Shown here: positions 49,492 to 59,375 of the stretch, in pieces
Layout of the letters: every line of letters starts with the position of its first letter
Position numbering within the stretch: the stretch's first letter is position 1
Assembly: GCA_000824805.1 (NCBI GenBank)
Contig: CCNA01000005.1
Span: 1-64,000 of the forward strand
Direction of reading: 5' to 3'
Length of the DNA: 64,000 bases
DNA from: Mesorhizobium sp. SOD10
GTDB lineage: Bacteria > Pseudomonadota > Alphaproteobacteria > Rhizobiales > Rhizobiaceae
Made by a program: the position numbers and the translations under genes
The notes under the pieces: model-generated
What the model was told of the DNA's origin: nothing
Seen by the model: only the letters and a program-made list of their open reading frames with translations
Databases searched by the model: none

Positions 49492-50142
49492 ATGAATTTC
49501 GACAAGGCCAATGCGGCGCTGGATTCCGTCTATTCGGCCGACTCGCCGGAAGGGCTCGCCAAGGCCTATGCCGACTGGGCCGCAACCTATGACAGCGAGA
49601 CTGCCTCGCTCGGCTATCTCCTGCCGTTCCTGATCACCGCCTGGGTGGCGCGGCATGTTCCGGCGGGCGAAGGCCCGCTGCTCGACGCCGGCTGCGGCAC
49701 CGGCCTGTCGGGGCCGTCGCTGAAGGCCTTGGGCTATGGCGACATTGCCGGGCTCGACCTCTCCGACGACATGCTGAAGATCGCCGGCAGCCGACAGGCG
49801 GGCGGCAAGCCGGCCTATAGCGAGCTGAAGAAGGCGATGCTCGGCGGCCCTCTGCCCTGGCCCGACCGGCATTTCCGCGCCTTCTTCTCGACGGGCGTCT
49901 TCACCATCGGCCATGCGCCGGCTTCCGGCCTGCACGAGCTGGTGCGGATCACCAAGAGTGGCGGCCACGCCATCTTCACCGTGCGCGACCAGGTTTTCGA
50001 GAGCGGCGGCTTCCAGGCGGTGTTCGACGAGCTGATAGAGACGGGGAAATGGCGCCTGGTCGAGCAGAGCCCGTGGTTCCGCTGCTACGCGATCGGCGAT
50101 CCGGACGCGCTGGTGAAGACTTTCGTGTTCGAGGTGCTCTAA
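49492..50142 (+). CDS. Class I SAM-dependent methyltransferase
   Basis: A 216-residue Rossmann-fold methyltransferase. The SAM-binding motif I is LLDAGCGTGLSGPSLKALG, with GLDLSDDMLKIAG (motif II acid), and LGGPLPWPDRHFRAFFSTGVF. No specificity domain is recognisable; ubiquinone/small-molecule type enzymes look similar. It is monocistronic between repeat elements, with the next gene leuC 400 bases away. Confidence 0.85.
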   Translation: MNFDKANAALDSVYSADSPEGLAKAYADWAATYDSETASLGYLLPFLITAWVARHVPAGEGPLLDAGCGTGLSGPSLKALGYGDIAGLDLSDDMLKIAGSRQAGGKPAYSELKKAMLGGPLPWPDRHFRAFFSTGVFTIGHAPASGLHELVRITKSGGHAIFTVRDQVFESGGFQAVFDELIETGKWRLVEQSPWFRCYAIGDPDALVKTFVFEVL

Positions 50143-50157
50143 GGGGTGAGCTTGCCG

Positions 50158-50243
50158 ACCTTGGCTCCCTTCCTCTCCCTCCGGAGGGGGAAGAGGTGGC
50201 GCTGCGAAGCAGCGACGGATGGGGGAGAGGAAGGGAGCTATTC
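50158..50243. repeat. Palindromic repeat related to the in-frame element of the ybbP-like gene
   Basis: Ends GGCTCCCTTCCTCTCC and GGAGAGGAAGGGAGC are inverted repeats. The inside carries GAAGAGGTGGCGCTGCGAAG followed by CAGCGACGGATGGGGGA, which matches the right half of the element at 3007-3128. The intergenic location is downstream of the methyltransferase gene. Confidence 0.72.
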
Positions 50244-50313
50244 GCCGACCCTGCGTTCTGCCTCTGTCCTCCGGGGTGGAAGTGACGGGCGAGGAACCAG
50301 ATCCTGCCGCTAA

Positions 50314-50514
50314 TTGCCGAAAAGCCAAAACATTGCTATCTACCCGGCCATGGAAAAGCTTTTCAGCGATCCGGCCTATAAGGGTTTCGTGCTGCAGGAC
50401 AGAAAGCGCCTGCCGTCGCGATTTGCCGCGCGGGTCTGTGGCGCGCTCACCAGCCGACTTAGCCTGGCCGTCTGATCGAAGTCGCTCGCCGGCTGAAAGC
50501 CGCGCCGGCTTTTC
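50314..50514 (+). promoter_or_regulatory. Candidate leuC promoter and leader with attenuator-like hairpin
   Basis: TTGCCG (50314-50319) and CTATCT (50336-50341) are 16 bases apart and resemble an alphaproteobacterial promoter. A small frame of 41 codons starts with ATG at 50350, close to the expected transcription start, and ends TGA at 50475. A stem GCCGGC / GCCGGC with TTTT lies near 50488-50514, 29 bases before the leuC ATG. This resembles a leader peptide followed by a terminator, but the small frame has only moderate leucine content. No other gene is present in the 400-base gap. Confidence 0.35.
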
Positions 50515-50542
50515 CCATTTCTCATATCGACGGATTACGCAC

Positions 50543-51952
50543 ATGAGCGCACCGCGCACCCTCTACGACAAGATCTTCGACGACCACACGGTCGACCGCC
50601 AGGACGACGGCACCTGCCTGCTCTATATCGACCGCCATCTCGTGCACGAAGTCACCAGCCCGCAGGCTTTCGAAGGCCTGCGCATGTCGAACCGCAAGGT
50701 CCGCCATCCGGAAAAGACGCTGGCCGTGGTCGACCACAACGTGCCGACCTCGCCCGAGCGCAAGTTCGGCATCAAGAACGAGGAGAGCCGCATCCAGGTC
50801 GAGGCGCTGGCCAAGAACGCCAAGGATTTCGGCATCGACTATTATTCCGAGAACGACGTCCGCCAGGGCATCGTCCACATCATCGGGCCCGAGCAGGGTT
50901 TCACGCTGCCGGGCATGACCATCGTTTGCGGCGACAGCCACACTTCCACGCATGGCGCGTTCGGCGCGCTGGCCCATGGCATCGGCACGTCGGAGGTCGA
51001 GCATGTGCTGGCGACGCAAACGCTGATCCAGCGCAAGGCCCGGAATATGCTGGTGCGCGTCGACGGCCAACTGCCGGAAGGCGTCACCGCCAAGGACATC
51101 ATCCTCGCCATCATCGGTGAGATCGGCACCGCCGGCGGCACCGGCTACGTCATCGAATATGCGGGCGAAGCGATCCGCTCGCTGTCGATGGAAGGCCGCA
51201 TGACGATCTGCAACATGTCGATCGAAGGCGGCGCCCGCGCAGGCCTGATCGCGCCGGACGAGACGACCTTCGCCTATGTCAAGGACAAGCCGCGCGCGCC
51301 GAAGGGTGCCGCCTGGGATGCGGCGCTCGCCTATTGGAAGACGCTGCATTCCGACGAGGGCGCGCATTTCGACAAGGTCGTCGTGCTCGACGCGCAAAAG
51401 CTGCCGCCGATCGTCTCCTGGGGTTCTTCGCCGGAGGACGTCGTCTCCGTGCAGGGCATCGTGCCCAATCCGGAAGAGATCGCGGACGAGACCAAGCGTA
51501 TGTCGAAGATCCGCGCGCTCGATTATATGGGGCTGACGCCCGGAACCAAAATCACCGATATCGCGCTCGACCGCGTCTTCATCGGCTCCTGCACCAACGG
51601 CCGCATCGAGGACCTACGCGCCGCCGCCAAGGTGGTCGAGGGCAAGAAGGTCAATCCGCGCGTCAACGCCATGATCGTGCCGGGCTCGGGCCTGGTGAAG
51701 GAACAGGCGGAGGCCGAAGGCCTCGACAAGATCTTCCTCGCCGCCGGCTTCGACTGGCGCGAACCGGGCTGCTCGATGTGCCTAGCCATGAACGACGACC
51801 GGTTGAAGCCGCATGAGCGCTGCGCCTCGACCTCGAACCGCAATTTCGAAGGCCGGCAGGGCTTCAAGGGCCGCACGCACCTGGTGTCGCCGGCCATGGC
51901 GGCGGCCGCCGCGATCGCCGGCCATTTCGTCGACATCCGCGACTGGAAGTAA
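50543..51952 (+). CDS. leuC: 3-isopropylmalate dehydratase large subunit
   Basis: A 469-residue LeuC, which with LeuD isomerises 2- to 3-isopropylmalate in leucine synthesis. Start [20 protein letters not shown] fits the family; a longer upstream frame is discarded. [20 protein letters not shown] and the [4Fe-4S] ligands [12 protein letters not shown] and GCSMCLAMN are visible. It stands alone; no leuD or leuB is in the window. A hairpin terminator follows at 51974. Confidence 0.95.
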   Translation: MSAPRTLYDKIFDDHTVDRQDDGTCLLYIDRHLVHEVTSPQAFEGLRMSNRKVRHPEKTLAVVDHNVPTSPERKFGIKNEESRIQVEALAKNAKDFGIDYYSENDVRQGIVHIIGPEQGFTLPGMTIVCGDSHTSTHGAFGALAHGIGTSEVEHVLATQTLIQRKARNMLVRVDGQLPEGVTAKDIILAIIGEIGTAGGTGYVIEYAGEAIRSLSMEGRMTICNMSIEGGARAGLIAPDETTFAYVKDKPRAPKGAAWDAALAYWKTLHSDEGAHFDKVVVLDAQKLPPIVSWGSSPEDVVSVQGIVPNPEEIADETKRMSKIRALDYMGLTPGTKITDIALDRVFIGSCTNGRIEDLRAAAKVVEGKKVNPRVNAMIVPGSGLVKEQAEAEGLDKIFLAAGFDWREPGCSMCLAMNDDRLKPHERCASTSNRNFEGRQGFKGRTHLVSPAMAAAAAIAGHFVDIRDWK

Positions 51953-51973
51953 CGGCCCAGCCGCAAGCTCACA

Positions 51974-52007
51974 AAGGCCCGGACAGGACGTCCGGGCCTT
52001 TGCTTTT
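51974..52007. terminator. Intrinsic terminator between leuC and the converging small gene
   Basis: Stem AAGGCCCGGA / TCCGGGCCTT with a CAGGACG loop and a following TGCTTTT tract. It lies 22 bases past the leuC stop codon and just before the end of the converging gene at 52014. Confidence 0.82.
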
Positions 52008-52013
52008 AGCGAT

Positions 52014-52319
52014 CTACCTGCGAATGATCTCGTGGAACTCCTCGCGCCGGCCGGGCTGATCAGCGGCGACGACCAATGCCAGCTTCCGCTCGTCGAAGAT
52101 TTTGAACCATTCGTCCCACTCCACGAGCTCGTAGCCGCCGGCGTTGATCGGACGCTCCGGGCGGTCGGTGTCCTCATAGGCGTTCTGCCCGAAAACCAGC
52201 CGCAGCATAGCCTGCGTTCCGGCCTCTGGCGAGACGTCGACGATGGCCGGGAAGCCGGCGCGCGCCGCCGCCCAGGAGCGGATTTCATCGTGGTTCGTCA
52301 AAGTGATCGTGTCGGCCAT
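52014..52319 (-). CDS. Uncharacterised small cytoplasmic protein
   Basis: A 101-residue protein MADTITLTNHDEIRSWAAAR, with a central AMLRLVFGQNAY and a C-terminal LVEWDEWFKIFDERKLALVVAAD. The pattern (His-x-x-Ile-x-x-Trp-Ala at the start, Trp-x-Glu-Trp-Phe-x-x-Phe-Asp near the end) resembles a small family of rhizobial proteins of unknown function. There is no signal peptide or helix. The ATG at 52319 is preferred over the one at 52361, as homologues appear to start here. It is divergent from the GGDEF gene. Confidence 0.6.
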   Translation of the reverse strand: MADTITLTNHDEIRSWAAARAGFPAIVDVSPEAGTQAMLRLVFGQNAYEDTDRPERPINAGGYELVEWDEWFKIFDERKLALVVAADQPGRREEFHEIIRR

Positions 52320-52479
52320 CTCGATCGTCTCCCGTCTGGCGTCTCCTGTCTGGCCGGACAACGCCGCTCCGGCAGGCCGGTTCCGCGTGGCACGCGATGG
52401 GTCTATCGGGGGCTTAACCGCTTGTTTGGGCTTGCCCCCTTATATCTCCCCTTGGGTAAGTTGGGAAAGTCGCGGTCCT

Positions 52480-53676
52480 TTGGACACCGGTCTGCTCATA
52501 GCGCTGCTCAATCCGACGATAGCGCTGGCGCTCGGCGCTGCGTTCCTCCTGCTGTGGTCCTATCAGCGCCATCGCCCGTATCTGGCGACGCTCGGCGCGA
52601 GCTACTGCCTGTCGGCGCCGGGTTTCCTGCTGCAATATTTCACGCTTCCGATCGGCGTGGCGCTGACCAAGCTCGTTTCCAACATCTGCTTCACGATCGC
52701 GGCCTGCTGCCTCTCCAGCGCGATTATCGCGCGCTACGGGCGGCGCGTGCCCTATGTCGGCATCGGCATCGTGACCGGCGGCGGGCTCGCCGCCTTCATC
52801 TGGTTCATGTTCGTCCAGCCGGACCTCACCTGGCGCGTGCTGGTCATGAATTTCGGCTTCGGCGCGCTCAGCCTGCTGGTCGCCGCGGAACTCAGAACGG
52901 TGCGCCACAACGGTCCGACCGAAAAGATCCTGTTCGCGCTGTCGCTGCTTTCCGCGCTGAACTTCATTGCCCGCACGCTAATCGTCGTCATCGCGCATGG
53001 GCCGTTCCCCAGCTATGACGGCTTCTACGGCTCGTCCTACTGGACGACGGCGCTGCTGTCGCACGCGTTGCTGTCGCTGCTGATCGCGCTTTGCCTATTC
53101 ACGGCCGCAGCGCTCGATGTGATGAAGGCACTGAAGACCGAGACCCATACCGATCCGCTCTCGGGGATCCTCAACCGCCGCGGTTTCGAGGAGCGGGCGA
53201 CCCTCTTGCTCGACCAGTGCGGCAAGGCGGGGTTTCCCGTCGCCCTGGTGCTGGCCGATCTCGATCACTTCAAGGCGCTGAACGACCAGCACGGACACGA
53301 GGCCGGCGACCGGGTGATCGCCGACTTCGCCGCCAAGCTGCGCGCCGCCACCGGCGCGCGCGGGGCTGCCGGCCGCATCGGCGGCGAAGAGTTCGCCGTG
53401 ATTCTGCCGCTGAGCGACCTTGCCTCGGCAAGGCTCTTCGCCGAAGCGATCCGTGCCGTCTATTCGGCCGGCGCGATCGATGGCCTGCCTGCCGGCATCA
53501 GGGTCACCGCGAGCTTCGGCGTCGCCGCCCGCTCCGGCAGGGAAGGGCTGATGCCGTTGATGCGGCGCGCCGACGAGGCGCTCTACAAGGCCAAGAAGAA
53601 CGGCCGCGACAGCGTGCGGCTCTCATATGAGAGGCCCGAGGCCGCCTTCGTTGCCGAGCCGTTCGCCGTCGGCTGA
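52480..53676 (+). CDS. Membrane-bound GGDEF-domain diguanylate cyclase
   Basis: A 398-residue protein from a TTG start. Residues 1-210 form about seven helices, starting LLIALLNPTIALALGAAFLL; residues 225-390 are a GGDEF domain: THTDPLSGILNRRGFEE, DLDHFKALNDQHGHEAGD and the catalytic GGEEF at 301-305. It should convert two GTP to cyclic di-GMP at the inner membrane. No RxxD inhibitory site is evident just before GGEEF. The N-terminal start is based on the homologous LDTGLLIALL start; an earlier open stretch is rejected. Confidence 0.87.
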   Translation: MDTGLLIALLNPTIALALGAAFLLLWSYQRHRPYLATLGASYCLSAPGFLLQYFTLPIGVALTKLVSNICFTIAACCLSSAIIARYGRRVPYVGIGIVTGGGLAAFIWFMFVQPDLTWRVLVMNFGFGALSLLVAAELRTVRHNGPTEKILFALSLLSALNFIARTLIVVIAHGPFPSYDGFYGSSYWTTALLSHALLSLLIALCLFTAAALDVMKALKTETHTDPLSGILNRRGFEERATLLLDQCGKAGFPVALVLADLDHFKALNDQHGHEAGDRVIADFAAKLRAATGARGAAGRIGGEEFAVILPLSDLASARLFAEAIRAVYSAGAIDGLPAGIRVTASFGVAARSGREGLMPLMRRADEALYKAKKNGRDSVRLSYERPEAAFVAEPFAVG

Positions 53677-53794
53677 GGCAAATCTACAATCGCGGCGGCA
53701 AGGTTACGGCGAAGTCGCCGTATGCTTGGAGATTGACGCTACGACTGTGTGCGCGTGTCAGGCGCGCTGCGGCGGCGTCAAGCGCCGGTTATCT

Positions 53795-54151
53795 TCAACG
53801 GCAGGGGCTGAGATTGGGCATCTCGCCGTCGGAAAGCCCGTACATATAGGAGCGGCCTTTGACCAGCACCGGCGGTTGGTAGCAGCCGGGCGCGCCGGCC
53901 TCGTCCGCGTCGTCATAAACGATATCCGGCTGGCCGGCGCCGGTGTATTCGGAAAGTTTTTTCGCGAGCTTGCCCTCGCCGACGATGATGCGCTTGTAGC
54001 CGGCGGCGCTGTCGATGACGAGATTGCCGAAGGAATCGGCATAGACGCGGTCATGGTGGCGCAAGCCGGCTTCGGCCGGCGCGGCGATCGCCGTCATCAG
54101 CCCTGCCAGCGCCGCGGCGGCAATGCTTGCCCGCACTGATTTCGAACGCAT
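53795..54151 (-). CDS. Predicted secreted protein of unknown function
   Basis: A 118-residue protein with a signal peptide (MRSKSVRASIAAAALAGLMT, cleaved near AEAG). The mature part has RVYADSFGNLVIDSAAGYKRIIVGEG and two cysteines (GCYQ, SPCR), so a periplasmic, disulfide-linked fold is likely. No domain was recognised. The ATG at 54151 gives a standard signal peptide; longer frames are rejected. It converges on the GGDEF gene. Confidence 0.68.
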   Translation of the reverse strand: MRSKSVRASIAAAALAGLMTAIAAPAEAGLRHHDRVYADSFGNLVIDSAAGYKRIIVGEGKLAKKLSEYTGAGQPDIVYDDADEAGAPGCYQPPVLVKGRSYMYGLSDGEMPNLSPCR

Positions 54152-54498
54152 GTCGCTCTCCCTTGATCGGCGCGAGGTCGCGCCCGCATTCCGGTTCGAA
54201 TCGGAAATTAACCCTTTCTTAACCTTTGTTAAGAGGCGCGAGGCTTTCGGGCGCCGGCTCTTAAGGAACATGGTTAATTTCGGAGGGCCGGGTTCCCAGG
54301 CGGCGAGGCGGTCCGGGGCTGGGCTGACTCCGCGTCAACTTGATCTTGCGGCGCCGTGTGTCTACAGCGGTCCACCGATTCACGGAAAAGGCAATCGCCT
54401 CTCTCTTTGTTTCGACGCAATTCCGGACGGAAGGCAACGGCGAGGGCGCCGAACCCAACCGTTCACACTTTTCCTGGAATTGCTGTAGCGTGCCGCGC
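54152..54498. other. Intergenic region with promoter(s) and a family C repeat
   Basis: The 347 bases separate divergent genes. The left part must hold the promoter of the leftward secreted-protein gene; it includes the short inverted AT-rich motif TTAACCTTTGTTAAG near 54216-54232. The right part (54412-54488) is a palindromic repeat. Otherwise nothing is supported. Confidence 0.5.
54412..54488. repeat. Short palindromic repeat, family C, copy 2
   Basis: GACGCAATTCCGGACGGAA at the left and TTCACACTTTTCCTGGAATTGC at the right match copy 1 at 19194. The centre carries about 28 extra bases (GGCAACGGCGAGGGCG...). It ends 10 bases before the start of the lipoprotein gene. Confidence 0.72.
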
Positions 54499-55035
54499 AT
54501 GAAAGGGCAGCGCATGAGTTTGGGCCACACGGTTCGGGTGTCGATCACCATCCCGCTGCTTCTCGCGGCCGCAGCCTGCGTGCCGCAGGACGGCGCGCCG
54601 AAGGCGGCGAATGCCGCGCCGTCCGCCGCCTCGGCTGCTCCGGCCCCGCAGTCCGCCGCACCTGTGGCGCCGGCGGCAGCTGCAACGCCCCCGATACCCG
54701 GCGCGGCCTCGATACCGACTACGGCCCCGGCACCTGCAACGACCAAGACGCCTGCGGCGCCCACGACCAAGATCGTCACCGACCTTACCGTGCCGCGATC
54801 CGGCATCGGCACGGCCACCTACAGATGCGGCAATGGCGGCATGATCACCATCCAGAATCTCGGCTCGTCGTTGCGCGTGGTCCGCCCCGATGGCACGGCC
54901 GAGGAATTCGCGGCCTCGCCCGCCAACCAGAGCAGCCGTTACCAGGAAGCGGCGACGCATGACGCAATCGTGATCGACGGACGCGAAGCGCTGGTGATGA
55001 AGAGGGGATCGACGCCGCAGACCTGTCGGCGATAG
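54499..55035 (+). CDS. Lipoprotein with MliC-like (C-type lysozyme inhibitor) domain
   Basis: A 178-residue lipoprotein: signal peptide with lipobox LAAAAC, an Ala/Pro/Thr-rich linker (residues 35-95) and a C-terminal domain with TYRCGNGGMITIQNLGSS, RVVRPDGTAEEFAASP, SSRYQEAATHDAIVIDG, and a final Cys. This follows the MliC/PliC pattern (two Cys, S-x-x-Y followed by small beta strands), lysozyme inhibitors in the envelope. Start ATG at 54499 or 54514. Only the family is proposed. Confidence 0.62.
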   Translation: MKGQRMSLGHTVRVSITIPLLLAAAACVPQDGAPKAANAAPSAASAAPAPQSAAPVAPAAAATPPIPGAASIPTTAPAPATTKTPAAPTTKIVTDLTVPRSGIGTATYRCGNGGMITIQNLGSSLRVVRPDGTAEEFAASPANQSSRYQEAATHDAIVIDGREALVMKRGSTPQTCRR

Positions 55036-55152
55036 CCCTTCTGTTGCACCGCAAGAAACGCTGCGCCGGCTTCGAAACAGCCGCTAATCGATTGAAGCGC
55101 GCGACCGCCAATTTGTCAGACTAAATGACGTTTCCAAAACGATTTTCCGGCT

Positions 55153-55181
55153 TTGACGCGGTGCAAAAAGCGCATTAGAAA
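55153..55181 (+). promoter_or_regulatory. Candidate promoter of the sdh operon
   Basis: TTGACG (55153-55158) and TAGAAA (55176-55181) are exactly 17 bases apart, about 80 bases upstream of the sdhC start. The match to the sigma-70-like consensus is good at -35 and weak at -10. Confidence 0.45.
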
Positions 55182-55262
55182 CCGCCTGTCCGGAGCCATA
55201 TATGAGGGGCGGAAAACGCTGCTTCTCGGTAGCGGAATTCGGGACGCCGAACTGGGGCAGCC

Positions 55263-55685
55263 ATGAGCAAATCACCAGCCACCCGCGCAGTTGCCAGACG
55301 TGAAAGGCCGCTCTCGCCGCATCTGACGGTCTACCGGCCGCCGATCACGATGACGATGTCGATCATCCATCGCATCACCGGCGGCGCGCTCTACTTTGGA
55401 ACGCTGCTGGTGGCGGCTTGGCTGATCGCCGCCGCGAGCTCGCAGGCCGCCTTCGATTGGGTCAACTGGGCCTTCGGCTCCTGGCTCGGCCGGCTGGTTC
55501 TCTTCGGCTACACCTGGGCGCTGATGCACCACATGCTGGGCGGGCTGCGCCACCTCATCTGGGACACCGGGGCTGGACTGGAAAAACACACCGCATCGAG
55601 GATCGCCTGGGCGACGCTTGCCGGCTCGATCGTGCTCACGCTGTTGATCTGGATCGCCGGCTACATGGCGCGGGGAGCTTTCTGA
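55263..55685 (+). CDS. sdhC: Succinate dehydrogenase cytochrome b556 subunit
   Basis: A 140-residue membrane anchor with three helices. The N-terminal [20 protein letters not shown] and the helix-[14 protein letters not shown] are the SdhC signature; the candidate heme-binding histidine is His89/His90 in [13 protein letters not shown]. With SdhD it binds heme b and ubiquinone and anchors SdhAB. TGA at 55683 overlaps the start of sdhD (55685). Confidence 0.93.
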   Translation: MSKSPATRAVARRERPLSPHLTVYRPPITMTMSIIHRITGGALYFGTLLVAAWLIAAASSQAAFDWVNWAFGSWLGRLVLFGYTWALMHHMLGGLRHLIWDTGAGLEKHTASRIAWATLAGSIVLTLLIWIAGYMARGAF

Positions 55686-56080
55686 TGAGCGCGAAGAACA
55701 CCGACATGCGCACGCCGCTGGCGAGGGTCCGCGGCCTCGGTTCGGCCCGCGAGGGCACCGGGCATTTCTGGCGGCAGCGGCTGACGGCGATCGCCAACAT
55801 TCCTTTGATTCTGTTCTTCGTCGGCTTCCTGATCGCGGTCAACGGCCATGACTACGCGGATGTGCGGGCGGCGCTTGCGAACCCGTTGGTGGCGGTCATG
55901 CTCGGGCTGGTGCTGATCTCGCCGCTCTATCACATGCGCATCGGCATGCAGGTGATCATCGAGGATTATGTGCATGGCGAGGGCATGAAGCTGGCCCTGA
56001 TCGCCCTCAATACATTCTTTTCGGTAGCAGTCGGCGTCGCTTCGCTGTTTGCCCTGCTCAAACTCGCATTCGGAGGCTGA
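55685..56080 (+). CDS. sdhD: Succinate dehydrogenase membrane anchor subunit
   Basis: A 131-residue protein with three helices: [32 protein letters not shown] is the characteristic cytoplasmic segment, followed by [11 protein letters not shown], and [19 protein letters not shown] carries the likely heme-ligand His. The ATG at 55685 overlaps the sdhC stop; a longer frame inside sdhC is rejected. sdhA follows after five bases. Confidence 0.92.
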   Translation: MSAKNTDMRTPLARVRGLGSAREGTGHFWRQRLTAIANIPLILFFVGFLIAVNGHDYADVRAALANPLVAVMLGLVLISPLYHMRIGMQVIIEDYVHGEGMKLALIALNTFFSVAVGVASLFALLKLAFGG

Positions 56081-56084
56081 CGTC

Positions 56085-57920
56085 TTGGCCAACGCAAATA
56101 CCGCCGGCACCGCTTCCGCCTACACTTTTGTCGATCACAAATTCGATGTGGTGATCGTCGGCGCCGGCGGCGCCGGGCTGCGCGCCACGCTCGGCATGGC
56201 CGAGCAGGGGCTGCGCACCGCCTGCATCACCAAAGTGTTCCCGACCCGCTCGCACACCGTTGCCGCGCAGGGCGGCATCGCCGCTTCGCTGTCGAATATG
56301 GGCCCGGATTCCTGGCAGTGGCATATGTATGATACCGTGAAGGGTTCGGACTGGCTGGGCGACGTCGACGCCATGGAATATATGGTGCGCGAGGCGCCGG
56401 CCGCCGTCTACGAGCTCGAGCATTACGGCGTGCCGTTCTCGCGGACCGAGGAAGGCAAGATCTATCAGCGGCCGTTCGGCGGCCACATGATGAATTATGG
56501 CGACGGTCCGCCGGTTCAGCGCACCTGCGCCGCCGCGGACCGCACCGGCCACGCCATCCTGCACACGCTCTACGGCCAGTCGCTGAAGAACAACGCGCAA
56601 TTCTTCATCGAGTATTTCGCGCTCGACCTGATCATGGAACCGGACGGCACCTGCACCGGCGTCGTCGCCTGGAACCTCGACGACGGCACCATCCACCGTT
56701 TCTCGGCCAAGATGGTGGTGCTGGCGACAGGCGGCTATGGCCGCGCCTATTTCTCCGCCACCTCGGCGCATACCTGCACCGGCGACGGCGGCGGCATGGC
56801 GGCCAGGGCCGGGCTGCCGCTGCAGGACATGGAGTTCGTGCAGTTCCATCCGACCGGCATCTATGGCGCCGGCTGCCTGATCACTGAAGGCGCGCGCGGC
56901 GAGGGCGGCTATCTGGTCAATTCCGAGGGCGAGCGCTTCATGGAACGCTACGCGCCGTCGGCCAAGGATCTTGCCTCGCGCGACGTCGTCTCGCGCTGCA
57001 TGACGCTGGAGATCCGCGAGGGCCGCGGCGTCGGCAAGAAGAAAGACCACATCTTCCTGCATCTCGACCATCTCGACCCGGCCGTGCTGCATGAGCGGCT
57101 GCCGGGTATTTCCGAATCGGCCAAGATCTTCGCCGGCGTCGACCTCACCAAGGAGCCGATCCCGGTGCTGCCGACGGTGCACTACAATATGGGCGGCGTG
57201 CCGACCAATTACTGGGGCGAGGCGCTCAACCCGACGCCAGAGAATCCCGACCGCGTGTCGCCCGGCCTGATGGCCGTCGGCGAGGCCGGCTGCGCCTCGG
57301 TGCACGGCGCCAACCGGCTTGGGTCGAATTCGCTGATCGACCTCGTCGTGTTCGGGCGGGCGGCGGCCATCCGCGCCGGCCAGGTGATCGACCGCAAATC
57401 GGCGATCCCGTCACCCAATGACGCTTCGGTCGAAAAGATCATGGAGCGCTTCGACCGGCTGCGCCACGCCAACGGCTCGATCCCGACGGCGGTGCTGCGC
57501 GAGAGAATGCAGCGCGCCATGCAGGAAGACGCCGCCGTATTCCGCACGCAGGAATCACTTGAGAACGGCTGCAGGCGCATTTCGGAACTCTGGGGCGAGC
57601 TCAAGGACATCAAGGTCACCGACCGCTCGATGATCTGGAATTCCGACCTCGTCGAGACTCTTGAGCTGGAGAACCTGATGGCCAACGCCATCACCACGGT
57701 CTATGGCGCCGAGGCGCGCAAGGAGAGCCGTGGCGCGCATGCGCGTGAGGATTTCGACAAGCGCGACGACGCCAACTGGCGCAAGCATACGCTTGCGCAT
57801 CTCAGCGAAGACGGCACGGTGACGCTCACCTACCGGCCGGTGCATACCGAGCCGCTGCTGGCGGAAAAGGACGGCGGCATCAGCCTGGCCAAGATCGCGC
57901 CGAAGGCGAGGGTCTACTGA
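56085..57920 (+). CDS. sdhA: Succinate dehydrogenase flavoprotein subunit
   Basis: A 611-residue flavoprotein oxidising succinate to fumarate and passing electrons to SdhB. FAD loop [13 protein letters not shown], covalent-FAD His57 in [10 protein letters not shown], substrate loop HPTGIYGAG with the active-site Arg region, and [21 protein letters not shown] start at 56085 after a GGAGG site (56072-56076). The frame extends upstream to an ATG at 56049 with no family residues, so TTG is preferred. Confidence 0.95.
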   Translation: MANANTAGTASAYTFVDHKFDVVIVGAGGAGLRATLGMAEQGLRTACITKVFPTRSHTVAAQGGIAASLSNMGPDSWQWHMYDTVKGSDWLGDVDAMEYMVREAPAAVYELEHYGVPFSRTEEGKIYQRPFGGHMMNYGDGPPVQRTCAAADRTGHAILHTLYGQSLKNNAQFFIEYFALDLIMEPDGTCTGVVAWNLDDGTIHRFSAKMVVLATGGYGRAYFSATSAHTCTGDGGGMAARAGLPLQDMEFVQFHPTGIYGAGCLITEGARGEGGYLVNSEGERFMERYAPSAKDLASRDVVSRCMTLEIREGRGVGKKKDHIFLHLDHLDPAVLHERLPGISESAKIFAGVDLTKEPIPVLPTVHYNMGGVPTNYWGEALNPTPENPDRVSPGLMAVGEAGCASVHGANRLGSNSLIDLVVFGRAAAIRAGQVIDRKSAIPSPNDASVEKIMERFDRLRHANGSIPTAVLRERMQRAMQEDAAVFRTQESLENGCRRISELWGELKDIKVTDRSMIWNSDLVETLELENLMANAITTVYGAEARKESRGAHAREDFDKRDDANWRKHTLAHLSEDGTVTLTYRPVHTEPLLAEKDGGISLAKIAPKARVY

Positions 57921-57922
57921 CC

Positions 57923-58357
57923 ATGGCATTGGCGGCCGCGGGATATTCCGGCACGCCCCTTCCGGCCAAGCTCGGCCTGAAGGACGGCATGGTCGCTGCC
58001 TTCATCGCGCTGCCGCCGGAGCTCGACGACCTTGCTGAAGCGGTGTCCTTCGCCGAGGTCGATCGGCTGCCGAAGTGGTCGGCGATCTCGGGCAGCCGCA
58101 AATACGATGCGGTGCACGCCTTCACCCGGCAGCGCGCCGAGATCGAGGACGGCTTGGCCGGCATCGAGACGGCGATCAAGCGCGACGGCATGGTCTGGGT
58201 CTCCTGGCCGAAGAAAGCATCGAAAGTGCCGACCGACGTCACCGAGGACGTGATCCGCGCCGAGGCGCTGAAGCGCGACCTGGTCGACGTCAAGGTCGCC
58301 GCCGTCAACGAAATCTGGTCCGGGCTGAAGCTCGTCATCCGAAAGGACCGCAGGTAA
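57923..58357 (+). CDS. DUF3052 family protein inside the sdh operon
   Basis: A 144-residue protein with the DUF3052 pattern: [22 protein letters not shown], then [19 protein letters not shown], and [21 protein letters not shown]. Relatives resemble a small alpha/beta fold; no catalytic residues are known. It starts two bases after sdhA and overlaps the sdhB ATG (58357), so it is co-translated between sdhA and sdhB. A role in Complex II assembly or flavinylation is possible but unproven. Confidence 0.82.
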   Translation: MALAAAGYSGTPLPAKLGLKDGMVAAFIALPPELDDLAEAVSFAEVDRLPKWSAISGSRKYDAVHAFTRQRAEIEDGLAGIETAIKRDGMVWVSWPKKASKVPTDVTEDVIRAEALKRDLVDVKVAAVNEIWSGLKLVIRKDRR

Positions 58358-59136
58358 TGGTCGAACTCACGCTTCCCAAGAATTCCAAGATCAAGCAGGG
58401 CAAGACCTGGCCGAAGCCGGAGGGCGCGACGAACCTGCGCGAATACCGCATCTACCGCTGGTCGCCGGATGACGACGAGAACCCGCGCATGGACACCTAC
58501 TTCGTCGACATGGATGATTGCGGCCCGATGGTTCTCGACGCGCTTCTGTGGATCAAGAACAAGATCGACCCGACGCTGACGCTGCGCCGTTCCTGCCGCG
58601 AAGGCATTTGCGGCTCCTGCGCCATGAACATCGACGGCTCCAACACGCTGGCCTGCACCAAGGGCGCGGAGGACATTTCGGGCGCGGTGAAGGTCTATCC
58701 GCTGCCGCACATGGCCGTGATCAAGGATCTTGTGCCCGACCTCACCAATTTCTATGCCCAGCATGCCTCGATCCAGCCGTGGCTGCAGACGGTCTCGCCG
58801 ACGCCCGCCAAGGAATGGCTGCAGAGCCATGAGGATCGCGAGAAGCTCGACGGGCTCTATGAATGCATCCTGTGCGCCTGCTGCTCGACGTCCTGCCCGA
58901 GCTATTGGTGGAACGGGGATCGCTATCTCGGCCCGGCCACCCTGCTGCAGGCCTATCGCTGGCTGATCGACAGCCGCGACGAGGCGACGGGCGAGCGGCT
59001 CGACAATCTCGAAGACCCGTTCCGGCTCTATCGCTGCCACACCATCATGAATTGCGCGCAGACCTGCCCGAAGGGTCTCAATCCCGCCAAGGCAATCGCG
59101 GAAATCAAGAAGATGATGGTGGAGCGCCGCGTTTAG
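58357..59136 (+). CDS. sdhB: Succinate dehydrogenase iron-sulfur subunit
   Basis: A 259-residue protein with all three clusters: [2Fe-2S] ligands in [17 protein letters not shown] and CTK, [4Fe-4S] in [12 protein letters not shown], and [3Fe-4S] in [14 protein letters not shown]. It carries electrons from the flavin to ubiquinone in the membrane. The ATG at 58357 overlaps the DUF3052 stop codon; the longer frame within that gene is rejected. It ends the sdhCDA-DUF3052-B operon. Confidence 0.95.
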   Translation: MVELTLPKNSKIKQGKTWPKPEGATNLREYRIYRWSPDDDENPRMDTYFVDMDDCGPMVLDALLWIKNKIDPTLTLRRSCREGICGSCAMNIDGSNTLACTKGAEDISGAVKVYPLPHMAVIKDLVPDLTNFYAQHASIQPWLQTVSPTPAKEWLQSHEDREKLDGLYECILCACCSTSCPSYWWNGDRYLGPATLLQAYRWLIDSRDEATGERLDNLEDPFRLYRCHTIMNCAQTCPKGLNPAKAIAEIKKMMVERRV

Positions 59137-59184
59137 GCTTCGACTGATCGCTCACGACAATCCCGAACGCAGCGTTCCTTCACA

Positions 59185-59339
59185 CCCCCTCTGTCCTGCC
59201 GGATATCTCCCCCGCAAGAGGGGAGATTGGCTGTCATCATGGCTTTCGCTAATCTCCGACATTGCAACAAGGGGCGAGCGGCGCCGCACCTGCTGATCTC
59301 CCCCCTTGCCGGGGAGATGTCCGGCAGGACAGAGGGGGG
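59185..59339. repeat. MITE-like palindromic repeat, family A, copy 4
   Basis: Left end CCCCCTCTGTCCTGCCGG and right end CCGGCAGGACAGAGGGGGG, with inner GATCTCCCCCCTTGCCGGG-type hairpins. Between sdhB and the YceH gene. Confidence 0.88.
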
Positions 59340-59375
59340 TGCTGTCCCTCCAGCGCCAAAAAGGATGCCAACCCA

